Positions 36,837-45,445 of a DNA stretch of 64,000 nt are shown piece by piece. The stretch's first letter is position 1. Each line of letters begins with the position of its first letter. Source of the stretch: Virgibacillus aidingensis (GTDB lineage Bacteria > Bacillota > Bacilli > Bacillales > Amphibacillaceae). The DNA lies in the NCBI RefSeq assembly GCF_010994035.1, contig NZ_WIXN01000004.1:1-64000 (forward strand). The letters run 5' to 3'. The position numbers and the translations under genes were made by a program. The notes beneath the pieces were generated by a model. The model had not been told where the DNA came from and searched no databases. It worked only from the letters and a program-made list of their open reading frames with translations.

Positions 36837-38531
36837 CTACAACTTAAATTTCCGGACGAGACCGCTCAAATCCTCTGCCAACCTGGCCAGATCATCCGCA
36901 CTTGCTGCCACTTCTTCCATCGAACTGCTTGTCTGCTGGGAGGCTGCAGATGTTTGTTCCACCCCTGCTGCGGACTCCTCGGATATAGCAGCAATTTCCT
37001 GAATGGAACTGTTCATTTGCTGACTGGTTGCTGCCACTTCAGATAGATTGTCTGAAACTGTTTGGATGCTGTCCACGACATCTGAAATTGCCGTGCTGAT
37101 ACCATCAAATTTCTCCCCGGTTGCCTTAATTTGTGCCATCCCGCTTTCCACTTCTTTATATCCATTTTGCAGGGAACCGGTAACCACATTTGTTTCACTT
37201 TGAATATTTGTCACGATGCCGGTGATATCGGTAACCGAATCACCGACTTGTTCTGCCAGCTTCCTCACTTCATCAGCAACTACGGCAAAACCTTTTCCAT
37301 GCTCTCCGGCTCTTGCAGCCTCAATCGCTGCATTTAAAGCTAACAAATTCGTCTGATCGGCAATATCCTTTATAACAGACACCAAAGTGGAAATCTCCTG
37401 AGATTGTGTATCCAGTCCTTCCACCTTCTGAACTGCATCCTGCACAATCTGATCGATCTTTTCCATCTGAGCATTGGATTTGTTCATTAACTGGCTGCCT
37501 TCCTCCGTCATCTCCAATACTGCACCGGAATGATCTTTGATTTTTTCACCGCTGGCATTTGCTTCCTGCACGTTCGATGCAAATGCTGTCATGGCAGATG
37601 ACAACTCGGTTGAGCTGTTTGCCTGGGTTTCAGATCCGGAGGCCAGCTCCTGCATGGTGGTTGCAATTTGTTCCGACCCTTCCTTCACTTCATTGGCGGA
37701 TTGAGTCAATTCCTCGCTTTGGGCACTAACCGTGTCTGACACTTCATTAATTTGATTTAATAAATTTCGTACCTCTTTGTTCATATCATTTGCAGCAACT
37801 ATCAGCTGGCCTATCTCATCTCTGGAATTTGTTTTCAGTGCTTCCTGTGATAGATCCCCACCGGTAATCAGCTTCATTCGCTCCACCACAGCCTGGACTG
37901 GATTTGAAATCGTTCTGGCAGTGATGATCGCAACAAATACAGCCAGCAAAATCATCAAACCGGATACGATTGCGGCTATCGTTAACAGCATTTCACTGGT
38001 AGATATCATCCTGTCCCCTATTTCTCTGACCTCTGCTTCTCTTTCAGCTGCTAAAAGCTCAAACCCCTCTGTCAGCTGATTCCCCAGCGGCATTACTTCA
38101 TTTTCCATGATGCGCAGTGCCTGGGCCGTATTTCCATTTTCATACAGTTCCATGACTTCATCAGTGAGGGTGCCCCACTCAATTTTCATGTCGAGGAACT
38201 CCTGCATTTTTTCGGATTCACTCAGCTCAGCCGCTCTGTTTTCAAGTTCGACGCTTTCTTCGATACCAGCTTCAAATTCCTCTTTATAAGCTTCATCTTC
38301 AAACAATAAAAAGCCCCGCAATAAGCTTGTTCTTTCATTCATATTGGTGGCAAGCCTTTGATCGGCAACCATGAGGGCAATTTCCTCATCTATCAGGTTT
38401 TGAAGGTCGTTATTTGTTTTATTCATAGAAAATATATTATAGGCACTTAATAATATCGCCAGTATAAGTACGATTCCAAATCCAAATAATATCTTCGTTC
38501 TTATCCGCTTAAATTTAAATCGATTTTTCAT
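36837..38531 (-). CDS. Methyl-accepting chemotaxis protein
   Basis: This 564-residue transmembrane chemoreceptor has TM1 (about 14-34), a ~150-residue acidic extracellular helical sensor (four-helix-bundle type), TM2 (about 185-207), a HAMP domain and a long signalling coiled coil. The conserved tip ([18 protein letters not shown]) binds CheA and CheW. The ligand cannot be inferred. It is the last gene of the motA-to-mcp operon, 47 bp after cheY, with AGAGGA as ribosome site. Confidence 0.93.
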   Translation of the reverse strand: MKNRFKFKRIRTKILFGFGIVLILAILLSAYNIFSMNKTNNDLQNLIDEEIALMVADQRLATNMNERTSLLRGFLLFEDEAYKEEFEAGIEESVELENRAAELSESEKMQEFLDMKIEWGTLTDEVMELYENGNTAQALRIMENEVMPLGNQLTEGFELLAAEREAEVREIGDRMISTSEMLLTIAAIVSGLMILLAVFVAIITARTISNPVQAVVERMKLITGGDLSQEALKTNSRDEIGQLIVAANDMNKEVRNLLNQINEVSDTVSAQSEELTQSANEVKEGSEQIATTMQELASGSETQANSSTELSSAMTAFASNVQEANASGEKIKDHSGAVLEMTEEGSQLMNKSNAQMEKIDQIVQDAVQKVEGLDTQSQEISTLVSVIKDIADQTNLLALNAAIEAARAGEHGKGFAVVADEVRKLAEQVGDSVTDITGIVTNIQSETNVVTGSLQNGYKEVESGMAQIKATGEKFDGISTAISDVVDSIQTVSDNLSEVAATSQQMNSSIQEIAAISEESAAGVEQTSAASQQTSSSMEEVAASADDLARLAEDLSGLVRKFKL

Positions 38532-38578
38532 TGTTAAAATCCTCTCTCTGCTGTACGGGGAACCCCGCTATGCTAAAA

Positions 38579-38935
38579 TTATAAAACTTTGTCCAGTGCC
38601 TCTTTAATACGATCGGCGTTAAATGGCTTTACAATAAAGTCTGCTGCACCGGCTTTTATCGCATCCAGCACCATACTTTGCTGCCCCATCGCTGAGCACA
38701 TGATCACTTTCACATCAGGATGTGTTTTTTTGATTTCCGCAACAGCTTCCACCCCGTTCATTTCGGGCATGGTGATGTCCATAGTAATCAGGTCGGGGTT
38801 CAATTGTTCGCATTTCTCTATGGCATCCCTGCCATTTTCGGCTTCTCCGATCACCTCATGTCCCAGTTTTGTCAAATTATCTTTTAACTGCATCCTCATG
38901 AAGGCTGCATCATCTGTAATAAGGATTTTTGCCAT
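38579..38935 (-). CDS. cheY: Chemotaxis response regulator CheY
   Basis: A single receiver domain of 118 residues, phosphorylated by CheA and acting on the flagellar switch. It has the acidic pair D8/D9, the phospho-acceptor D53 (TMDITMPE), S81 (MCSAMGQQ) and K103 (VKPF), and closely resembles Bacillus CheY. It lies 21 bp after cheW and follows GGGAGG. Confidence 0.95.
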   Translation of the reverse strand: MAKILITDDAAFMRMQLKDNLTKLGHEVIGEAENGRDAIEKCEQLNPDLITMDITMPEMNGVEAVAEIKKTHPDVKVIMCSAMGQQSMVLDAIKAGAADFIVKPFNADRIKEALDKVL

Positions 38936-38956
38936 CTCTCTTTCCTCCCTTTTCCT

Positions 38957-39406
38957 TTATGTCTCCATCATTTCGTTTACCTCATTGACCTCATCCAAAT
39001 TTAATACATACTCTAAATCCAGCAAAATCAGCAACTTATCCTCCAGTTTGGCAACACCATTTAAAAATGATTCCTTCACGCCGTTGATCATTTGCGGTGC
39101 ATCCTCTATAATCGCTGAATCAATATCCATGACATCTGTTGCTGCATCCACAATCAAGCCCACCTGCATATCATTCATCGTCACGATTAAAATGCGGGTT
39201 TGTTCCCTGTACGCTGTTTCCCCAAGCTTAAACCGCTGCTTTAAATCAAGAACGGGAGTGATATCCCCGCGCAGATTGATTACACCTTTAATAAAATCCG
39301 ATGTCTCGGGAACATTGGTGATTGCATGCAGCTTCTCAATACCGAGCACATTTTCTATTGAAATACCATATTGCTGATCTCCCATTAAAAAAACAACTAC
39401 TTTCAT
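38957..39406 (-). CDS. cheW: Chemotaxis coupling protein CheW
   Basis: This 149-residue adaptor links CheA to chemoreceptors. It has the CheW-fold features EKLHAITNVPETSDFIKGVINLRGDITPVLDL, with the conserved Arg-Gly-Asp turn. It lies 16 bp after cheA and follows AAGGAGG. Confidence 0.94.
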   Translation of the reverse strand: MKVVVFLMGDQQYGISIENVLGIEKLHAITNVPETSDFIKGVINLRGDITPVLDLKQRFKLGETAYREQTRILIVTMNDMQVGLIVDAATDVMDIDSAIIEDAPQMINGVKESFLNGVAKLEDKLLILLDLEYVLNLDEVNEVNEMMET

Positions 39407-39422
39407 TTAACTGCCTCCTTTT

Positions 39423-41420
39423 TTACTTTACCAGCGCATTGGGGTCAATAATTAATGAAACCTGACCATTGCCCAAAATCGTTGCCCCGGAAATCGCAAA
39501 TATCCCTTTCAAATAATTGCCCAGTGATTTCAGCACGACTTCCTTTTTGCCAATAAAAGCATCGACGATTAACCCCGTCATCCTCTCTCCCTTTTTCACA
39601 ATTACTACGGATAAATGCTTTTGTTCCTTATCCTGTTCGTAACCCGGAACTTCAAGCACTTCCTTCAGTGACAGGAGAGGAATAATTTTCCCGCGGAAAT
39701 CCATCACTTGTTGCCGGTGGGAATACATGATATCCTGCTCATTCAGCAATACAGTCTCGACGACGGAAGAAAGCGGAATTCCGAAAATTTCTTTCTGGAC
39801 ATGGACCAATAAACTGGAAAGGATCGATAAGGTTAACGGCAGCTGAATGGAAAATTTGCTGCCCCGGCCCGGATCCGATTCTATGAAAATATGGCCGCCC
39901 AGTGCGGCGATTTTATTACTCACTGCATCCAAACCAACTCCGCGTCCCGATATATCCGAAACTTTATCTGCTGTACTGAACCCGGAGGCAAGAATCAGCT
40001 GATAAACATCTTCATCCTTTAACTCCTCCGCACGATCCCCTGTAATCAATCCATTTTCTATCGCTTTTTGTACGACTTTTTCCCGGTTAATTCCTGCCCC
40101 GTCATCTTCTATCTCAATAAAAACATGATTGCCGCTGTGATAAGCACGCAGAATTAATTTTCCATTGCTTGGCTTTCCTGCCCTCCTGCGTGCTTCCTCA
40201 GTTTCAATACCATGGTCAATGGAATTGCGGATGAGATGAACCAGCGGATCCCCAATCTCATCGATCACTGTCCGATCAAGTTCCGTATCGGCCCCAATAA
40301 TTTCAAGATCTATGTTCTTTCCAAGATCTTTAGCCAGCCCTCTCACCATGCGTGGAAACCGGTTGAAAACCTGTTCCACAGGCACCATACGCATCGTTAA
40401 AATTAAATCCTGCATGTCCTGGGAAACCTTTGCTATATGTTCCACAGTTTCCGTCAATTCAAGATCATTTTTCTTTGCGGAAATGTCTTCCAGGCGCCCC
40501 CGATCCAGTACCAGTTCTTCAAAAAGATTCATGAGCTGATCAATCCGTTCACTGCTGACACGGATAGTTTTGGAAGATGTATGCTTGCCATTATTATTCG
40601 CGGATGTAGACTGTGATTCTTTTGTCTTATCCAAATGATCCTGAACTGTTTTTTTATCCATTGCCTTCTTCACATTCATATCCAACGCGGTTAATGTAAC
40701 AGATTCTATCTCGGAAATTGTATGTACACGCGCTTCAATTTCAGCTGCCGGCGCCTTTGATAAAACAACGACTGAAAACTGTGTCTCAAATTCTTCAGCC
40801 TCCAGCTCCTCCACCGCGGGAACCGATTTAATAATTTCGCCAAATTCCTCAAAAACTTCAAAAACCATATAGACACGCGCAGCTTTTAATAAGCAGTCCT
40901 CAGACAGATTTACCGTTATCTGAAAAGGGGTAAATCCCTGCTCTATCGCTTGTTTCACCACGGTCATCTGGTATTCATCCAAATTCATGTGAGGATTAAA
41001 CTGTTCCTTTGCCGCTTTGTGCTCCAATTCTGTCTGGTCATCTCCGCCCTCAATATCTTTTAAATGTGAAACAAGTGCAGTAACATCCATACTGCCGCTT
41101 TCACCTTGGCGAATGGCCTCCACCATTTGCTCCAATGCTTCGACTGCCTGAAAAATAATATCGACCACATGTTCATTCACTTTCAATTCATTGTTTCTCA
41201 TTTTATCGAATACATTTTCCATTTGATGGGTCAAAGATGCTATATCTTGAAATTGCATCGTGCCCGCCATCCCTTTTAATGTATGGGCCGAGCGGAAAAT
41301 TTCATGAACCATCTCCAGGTTTTCCGGGTTTTTTTCCAGTTCCAGCAAATGGTTGTTAATGGCCTGTAAATGTTCATCACTTTCTTCAAGAAATACATCA
41401 AGGTAATCAGTTGTTTCCAA
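39423..41420 (-). CDS. cheA: Chemotaxis histidine kinase CheA
   Basis: This 665-residue kinase phosphorylates CheY. It starts at TTG 41420, 7 nt after AGGAGG; a longer frame from an ATG ten codons upstream runs through that ribosome site. With this start the phospho-acceptor is H46 (SAHTLKG). Domains in order are P1 (HPt, 1-125), P2 (about 170-265), P3 dimerisation (about 290-350), P4 ATPase with HLIRNSIDHGIE and GRGVGLDAV, and P5 CheW-like (about 530-665). It lies between cheX and cheW in the operon. Confidence 0.95.
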   Translation of the reverse strand: METTDYLDVFLEESDEHLQAINNHLLELEKNPENLEMVHEIFRSAHTLKGMAGTMQFQDIASLTHQMENVFDKMRNNELKVNEHVVDIIFQAVEALEQMVEAIRQGESGSMDVTALVSHLKDIEGGDDQTELEHKAAKEQFNPHMNLDEYQMTVVKQAIEQGFTPFQITVNLSEDCLLKAARVYMVFEVFEEFGEIIKSVPAVEELEAEEFETQFSVVVLSKAPAAEIEARVHTISEIESVTLTALDMNVKKAMDKKTVQDHLDKTKESQSTSANNNGKHTSSKTIRVSSERIDQLMNLFEELVLDRGRLEDISAKKNDLELTETVEHIAKVSQDMQDLILTMRMVPVEQVFNRFPRMVRGLAKDLGKNIDLEIIGADTELDRTVIDEIGDPLVHLIRNSIDHGIETEEARRRAGKPSNGKLILRAYHSGNHVFIEIEDDGAGINREKVVQKAIENGLITGDRAEELKDEDVYQLILASGFSTADKVSDISGRGVGLDAVSNKIAALGGHIFIESDPGRGSKFSIQLPLTLSILSSLLVHVQKEIFGIPLSSVVETVLLNEQDIMYSHRQQVMDFRGKIIPLLSLKEVLEVPGYEQDKEQKHLSVVIVKKGERMTGLIVDAFIGKKEVVLKSLGNYLKGIFAISGATILGNGQVSLIIDPNALVK

Positions 41421-41442
41421 TTCAGTTCCTCCTCTCAAAAAA

Positions 41443-41904
41443 TTAATCAATTAGTAGAAAAAGTGCTAAATCCCCTGTACTTTCAAAGGCAATTGCTACG
41501 CTTATCCCCTGTTTAAAACCTGATAAGGTGGTATTTCCCTGCATAATAGTGGGGGAAGTAATATTAATATCGATACCTTCTGAAGCAATATTTGATGACA
41601 GCCCGCCTGCAACCATATTCCCGAGCTCTCCGCTAAATGATAAAAGCATTTCTCCTTCAAGAGGCATCCCATACATCGTTTGCCCGACTTCACTGAAAAA
41701 GGGCAATTCTCCTGATAAAACCAGCTTCCCATTAACATCACCGACAATACCAATCAGGACACCAAACTCGAGATTGAAATTTTGCTTCAACAGCTTTGGT
41801 GCAGATCTTGTATAGTTAATCGGAATGACACCATCCAGAGATGTTAACGTACTATTTAACAAGCTGGTAACCACTTTATTTCTTTCGTTTACCTTCATTT
41901 GCAT
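41443..41904 (-). CDS. cheX: CheX-like CheY-P phosphatase
   Basis: This 153-residue protein resembles the CheC/CheX/FliY phosphatase family that dephosphorylates CheY-P. The single signature GELGNMVAGGLSSNIASEG corresponds to the E-xx-N active-site motif (E and N in GELGN), and SPTIMQG follows as in CheX. One motif rather than two favours CheX over CheC. Its ATG overlaps the motB stop region by one base. B. subtilis itself uses CheC and FliY; a CheX inside a cheA operon is a variant arrangement. Confidence 0.82.
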   Translation of the reverse strand: MQMKVNERNKVVTSLLNSTLTSLDGVIPINYTRSAPKLLKQNFNLEFGVLIGIVGDVNGKLVLSGELPFFSEVGQTMYGMPLEGEMLLSFSGELGNMVAGGLSSNIASEGIDINITSPTIMQGNTTLSGFKQGISVAIAFESTGDLALFLLID

Positions 41905-42674
41905 TATTCCTGCTCCTCATCTTCCCTAATATCAATCTCATAGTTTGGCAGAATCTGTACTTCTACCCTTCTGTTTATTTCCATATTTTGTTTACTGGAG
42001 TTAGGTACAACAGGATGATGTTCCCCGAAGCCTTTAGCACTGAATTGCTCCGGGTTTAGCTTTTCATGTTCCAGCAATAACTCCATGAAATTGATCGCCC
42101 TTACCGCACTCAATTCCCAGTTGGATGAAAAATCGTGATTGTCTATCGGCCGGTTGTCAGTATGCCCGCTTACCACAATCTGATTAGGCGGGTCAGTATA
42201 CAGAAAATTCGAGACTTCCTCCGCAATTTCCCTGCCTTCTTTCTTTACTTCAGCACTCCCGGTATCAAAGGAGACATCGTTGGATATGGTGACAAACAAA
42301 CCTTCATTGGATAATTTCGTTCCCAGCTCTTCCGACAGATGGTTCTCCTCAATATAATGATTAATCTGCTTTTGCAATTCCTTTAATTTACGCAGTTCGC
42401 TGATTCCGTTCTGTTCCTCTTCATTTTCATCCATCTCTTCGCTATCTGCAGCAGGCAGCTCTTCCGGGGCTCCCTGGTCATCTTCCACAACACCAATTTC
42501 ACCACTAAACTCGCTTTCAAAAATCTGCATCAGGCTTTCATATTTTTGGGAATCTACTTCACTCATGGCAAAAAGTACGATAAACAATGCAACTAAAAGT
42601 GTGAGCAAATCCGAATACGGCAGCAGCCACGATTCATTTATATGATTGTCTTTACGCCTCCTCACTTGTCGCAT
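41904..42674 (-). CDS. motB: Flagellar stator protein MotB
   Basis: This 256-residue stator subunit anchors the motor to peptidoglycan. A single N-terminal membrane helix carries the ion-binding Asp (ESWLLPYSDLLTLLVALFIVLF). A plug/linker rich in Glu and Asp follows, then an OmpA-like domain with VVSGHTDNRPI and ELSAVRAINF. The sequence around the Asp resembles proton-type MotB more than sodium-type MotS. Its start lies inside the end of motA (23-nt overlap). Confidence 0.94.
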   Translation of the reverse strand: MRQVRRRKDNHINESWLLPYSDLLTLLVALFIVLFAMSEVDSQKYESLMQIFESEFSGEIGVVEDDQGAPEELPAADSEEMDENEEEQNGISELRKLKELQKQINHYIEENHLSEELGTKLSNEGLFVTISNDVSFDTGSAEVKKEGREIAEEVSNFLYTDPPNQIVVSGHTDNRPIDNHDFSSNWELSAVRAINFMELLLEHEKLNPEQFSAKGFGEHHPVVPNSSKQNMEINRRVEVQILPNYEIDIREDEEQE

Positions 42675-43455
42675 TTGTTCCCTCCTGATTTAGCATGGCC
42701 AGCTCTTCTGAAGATAAGTATGAACTCAGCTTATCTTTGATGATTTGCGGAGATTCCCCATTAGTAATGGACAAAATGCCTTCAATCATTATTTGTTTCA
42801 CACGGACTTCATTTTCCGACTTCTCCCTTAATTTATTTGCAAAAGGATGCCATAAAATATAACCGGTGAAAATCCCCAATAGGGTTGCTACAAACGCAGC
42901 TGCAATAGCACTCCCGAGCATTTCCATATCGTTCAGATCACTCAATGCTGCAATTAATCCAATTACGGCTCCCAGTACGCCAAGAGTTGGCGCATAGGTT
43001 CCCGCCTGAGTAAAAATGGACACACCTTTTTGATGCCTTTCCTCCATCGCATATATTTTTTCCATCATTACTTCCCGGATAAAATCAGATGTCTGCCCAT
43101 CTATGGTTAACTGCAGACCGGAACGCAAAAATGGATCCTCTATCCTTTGCATTTGCGCTTCCAGCCATAAAATGCCTTCTTTCCGTGTTGATTCTGCCCA
43201 GCCTGTAACCTCTGTAACGAAAGCTGCCGCATTGCTGTTTCTCTCTTCCGTAAATATGATCTTTAAAAGCGTTGGAATTTTTTTTAACGTGCTCATTGGA
43301 AAAGCGATTAATACAGCTGCTGCCGTACCTAAAATAATAATCAGTATGGCTGCCGGGTTAATGAGCGCCATGGGACTTACTCCTTTTAGTATCATTCCGG
43401 CCCCAACGGCAATAAAACCAAATAATAATCCGATAATTGATGCTCTATCCATCAT
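42652..43455 (-). CDS. motA: Flagellar stator protein MotA
   Basis: This 267-residue stator ring subunit has four membrane helices, a cytoplasmic loop with charged residues (FIREVMMEKIYAMEERHQKG) that touches the rotor, and the conserved TQAGTYAPTLGVLGAVIGLI. It matches B. subtilis MotA, including NPAAILIIILGT and LWHPFANKLR, rather than MotP. It is the first gene of the operon; the leader of ~370 nt contains the c-di-GMP riboswitch. Confidence 0.95.
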   Translation of the reverse strand: MMDRASIIGLLFGFIAVGAGMILKGVSPMALINPAAILIIILGTAAAVLIAFPMSTLKKIPTLLKIIFTEERNSNAAAFVTEVTGWAESTRKEGILWLEAQMQRIEDPFLRSGLQLTIDGQTSDFIREVMMEKIYAMEERHQKGVSIFTQAGTYAPTLGVLGAVIGLIAALSDLNDMEMLGSAIAAAFVATLLGIFTGYILWHPFANKLREKSENEVRVKQIMIEGILSITNGESPQIIKDKLSSYLSSEELAMLNQEGTNATSEEA

Positions 43456-43639
43456 GTAACCTCCATAAATTTATATAATGATTTTCAAATTGAACTATGT
43501 ATACCTTGATTTTTAAACTTCCTTTCTTCTTCAAGCAGTACTTGATTATTTAAGGGGTTTAGTATGTGGATAGCTGACAAATGATGAAAAATCATTTATG
43601 TCCAAAGTCCTATCACGCACACATGCAATCAGTATTTGG

Positions 43640-43698
43640 CAATAAAAAAAGACTATCCAGTAACTAGAACAGCCAAAAGTAACATACATGAATGATTT
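43640..43698 (-). promoter_or_regulatory. Riboswitch expression platform with T-run
   Basis: Downstream of the aptamer, in the leftward transcript, GGATAGTC (43651-43658) is followed at once by seven U (43644-43650), as at the end of an intrinsic terminator. GGATAGT is fully complementary to ACTATCC in the 5' strand of the aptamer's first hairpin (43768-43774), so termination and ligand-bound folding could compete. A weak local hairpin UCUAG-UUA-CUGGA is also possible. Inference. Confidence 0.5.
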
Positions 43699-43786
43699 TG
43701 GCAGCCAGGCGATCATAATGCCATATACAATGCACCTTAGACCCTTAACTTTGCGTCCTACCCTTTCGGATAGTTTGCCTTTTTCT
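43699..43786 (-). ncRNA. c-di-GMP-I (GEMM) riboswitch aptamer
   Basis: The leftward transcript has the class-I c-di-GMP landmarks in order: GGCAAAC, a hairpin CUAUCC-GAAA-GGGUAG with the conserved GNRA tetraloop, GGACGCAAAG, then GGGUCUAA, a second hairpin arm and the closing GCCUGGCUGCC. It lies in the leader of motA, downstream of a sigma-D promoter. The ligand is the second messenger that promotes sessile life, so it probably lowers expression of the stator and chemotaxis genes when c-di-GMP is high (inference about direction). Confidence 0.88.
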
Positions 43787-43831
43787 ACTGAAAACCGATA
43801 TAACCATGGTACTTTATTCCTATCTATTATT

Positions 43832-43858
43832 TTATCGGCATACCGGAAGAATTATTTA
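43832..43858 (-). promoter_or_regulatory. Sigma-D (sigma-28) promoter of motA-che operon
   Basis: On the minus strand TAAA (43855-43858) and GCCGATAA (43832-43839) are exactly 15 bp apart. The Bacillus SigD consensus is TAAA-N15-GCCGATAT, so only the last base differs. Transcription would begin near 43825, about 40 nt before the riboswitch. Confidence 0.85.
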
Positions 43859-44320
43859 TATTGGTAAACAAATAAAATGTGAAAAAAAGGTGAAGCGGAT
43901 TAAAAATAGCAGTCATACCTTGCATCATTTCTAATTATTTGGCAGCTGCTTCGTTTGACAGAAGCTTTGCGCTACTTTAAATAATCCGGAAGATTTGGCG
44001 AAGGATTGGTGCTGAAAAGAGGATATAAGGTGAAAAGATGAACCTGAAGAAAGTATAAAGCTTGTTATGAAGGTGCCGGGCAAGTTCCGGTCTTTCTTAC
44101 TCAAAGAGCCGGTTTCCCTGGTTGGGGCAGGGTGGCCCAAGTGAACAAAGACAAGCGTAAAGTCACAACCAAAGCGCAAAACTTACCTTGATTGTGACAG
44201 GTATTCACTTACCGATTTAGAAAGTCTTTCATATATTGATTGGGAATAATAGCGATTCACCCATAGCGCAGCACCAGGATATGGTAGTATTCAACGAGCT
44301 GCACGCTTGCAGCCACCTGC
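43859..44320. other. Intergenic, possibly decayed sequence
   Basis: No gene is convincingly supported. A leftward frame of 82 codons (43931-44179) lacks a ribosome site and typical composition. GC content here is higher than in other gaps (44060-44170), which might mark decayed coding sequence. A GCTGCA/TGCAGC inverted repeat near 44300-44316 may end the RraA-like gene. Confidence 0.35.
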
Positions 44321-44803
44321 TCAAATCAGTTGCTCCTCTGAAACAATCACTCCGTCTTCATCCGCATAAACGTATTCCCCCGGTTTCCAATGAACATTGC
44401 CAAAAGAAAGTTTTACATCCCGCTCGCCTATCCCATTCTTTTTACTTTTCAAGGGATTCGTTCCAAGGGCAAAAATTCCCGTATCCATTGCCGCAAGATC
44501 TGCAGAATCACGGACACAGCCATTAATAATAATTCCTGCAAGTTCCCGGGATGCCGCAATTCCGGCAAGACGGTCGCCCATTAATGCACAATTTCTGGAG
44601 CCTCCGCCATTCACTACAATAACAGACCCAGCCGGCACAGAATTCAGCGCCTCTTCAAATAGAACGTTATCTTCATAAACATCCACTGTTTCAATTTTAC
44701 CGTAGAACCGCTTCCTTTTTCCGAATGATTGAAATTCCAAATGACACACCTGCACAGAGCTTGCATGGTCATCACACAAATCCGCTGTCTTAAAATTTGT
44801 CAT
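44321..44803 (-). CDS. RraA-like family protein
   Basis: This 160-residue cytoplasmic protein of the RraA / 4-hydroxy-4-methyl-2-oxoglutarate aldolase fold carries the metal/substrate motif GDRLAGIAASRELAGIIING followed by CVRD, the G-D-X20-R-D pattern of aldolases in this family. Proteins of this length are annotated either as ribonuclease E inhibitors or as oxaloacetate decarboxylase/HMG aldolases. Bacillaceae lack the classical RNase E target, so the enzyme role is more likely. The ATG follows GAGGTG. It stands alone. Confidence 0.87.
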   Translation of the reverse strand: MTNFKTADLCDDHASSVQVCHLEFQSFGKRKRFYGKIETVDVYEDNVLFEEALNSVPAGSVIVVNGGGSRNCALMGDRLAGIAASRELAGIIINGCVRDSADLAAMDTGIFALGTNPLKSKKNGIGERDVKLSFGNVHWKPGEYVYADEDGVIVSEEQLI

Positions 44804-44941
44804 ATATATTCACCTCAGCTAAATATTCTTAATTCTCTCTTTTATTATGAAGGAATTATAATGAAATGCAATAAGGAAGGAGATAAGAAATGTTTACAGT
44901 GGATTTAGACTACGGGGGGCGTTATATACATTATCCTTGGA

Positions 44942-45190
44942 TGACGAGGTATTCTCGGGGACGTCATTCGCCCATTTTTTCTCGATGACATACCTGAGAA
45001 CCTTTCTCGGGGGGTGTCATCTGCGCACTTTTTCTCGATGACATACCCGAGAGGCTTTCTCGAGGTCGTCATCTGCGCTTTTTTGCCCGATGACATACCT
45101 GAGAAGCTTTCTCGAGGTCGTCATCCCAGCATTTTCTCTCAATGACATACCCGAGAATATCCCTTTGCCACGTCATTTACTGATTTTCAC
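44942..45190. repeat. Five tandem 52-53 bp hairpin repeats
   Basis: Five degenerate units start at 44942 (shortened), 44986, 45039, 45091 and 45143. Each begins TGACATACC(T/C)GAGA. The first four end in TCTCG(G/A)GG..GTCAT; the fifth (45143-45190) reads CCTTTGCCACGTCAT there. In units 1-4 the TGAC and GTCA ends plus CCT/AGG and GAGAA/TTCTC pairs make a ~33-nt hairpin. The ~19 nt between hairpins, for example TCTGCGC plus a T-run, also repeat. Because the intervals repeat as well, this is not a CRISPR array. It lies between the RraA-like gene and the formate-dehydrogenase gene. Confidence 0.8.
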
Positions 45191-45445
45191 TAAATATGTA
45201 CTTGAGAACAATAAAGCTGCACGCTTATGAAAAATGTCTGACTGAGGTTTATCGATAAAGATTTCCGATGCTTTTCCAACGCTCCCCGGTTTAAAACTCC
45301 CTGGATAATATAAGTTTCAGCACACCAGTATTCCAAAAAGCAGATTCCCCACCCCTCTATAATGGTTCAATATGCCAACTTATGTTACTATAAATTCAGA
45401 ATAGCAAAAAAATCCTATTCCATAGAAAGAAAGGAGTTCTTCATT
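45191..45445 (+). promoter_or_regulatory. Upstream region of formate-dehydrogenase operon
   Basis: TTTATCGATAAA (45248-45259) is a perfect 12-bp palindrome and GATAATATAAG near 45303 could be a -10 region. No -35 is clear. A frame extending the downstream gene to ATG 45362 lacks a ribosome site. Confidence 0.35.

Noticed and set aside
38589-39377. 262-codon rightward frame opposite cheY-cheW
   Set aside because: It lies wholly antisense to two certain genes, has no ribosome site and its composition is that of a shadow frame.
43931-44179. 82-codon leftward frame upstream of the riboswitch
   Set aside because: No ribosome site, odd composition and no recognisable family; kept only as intergenic sequence of unclear origin.
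44942-45190. CRISPR array
   Set aside because: The intervals between repeats are themselves repeated, unit length is 52-53 bp, and no cas gene is near.
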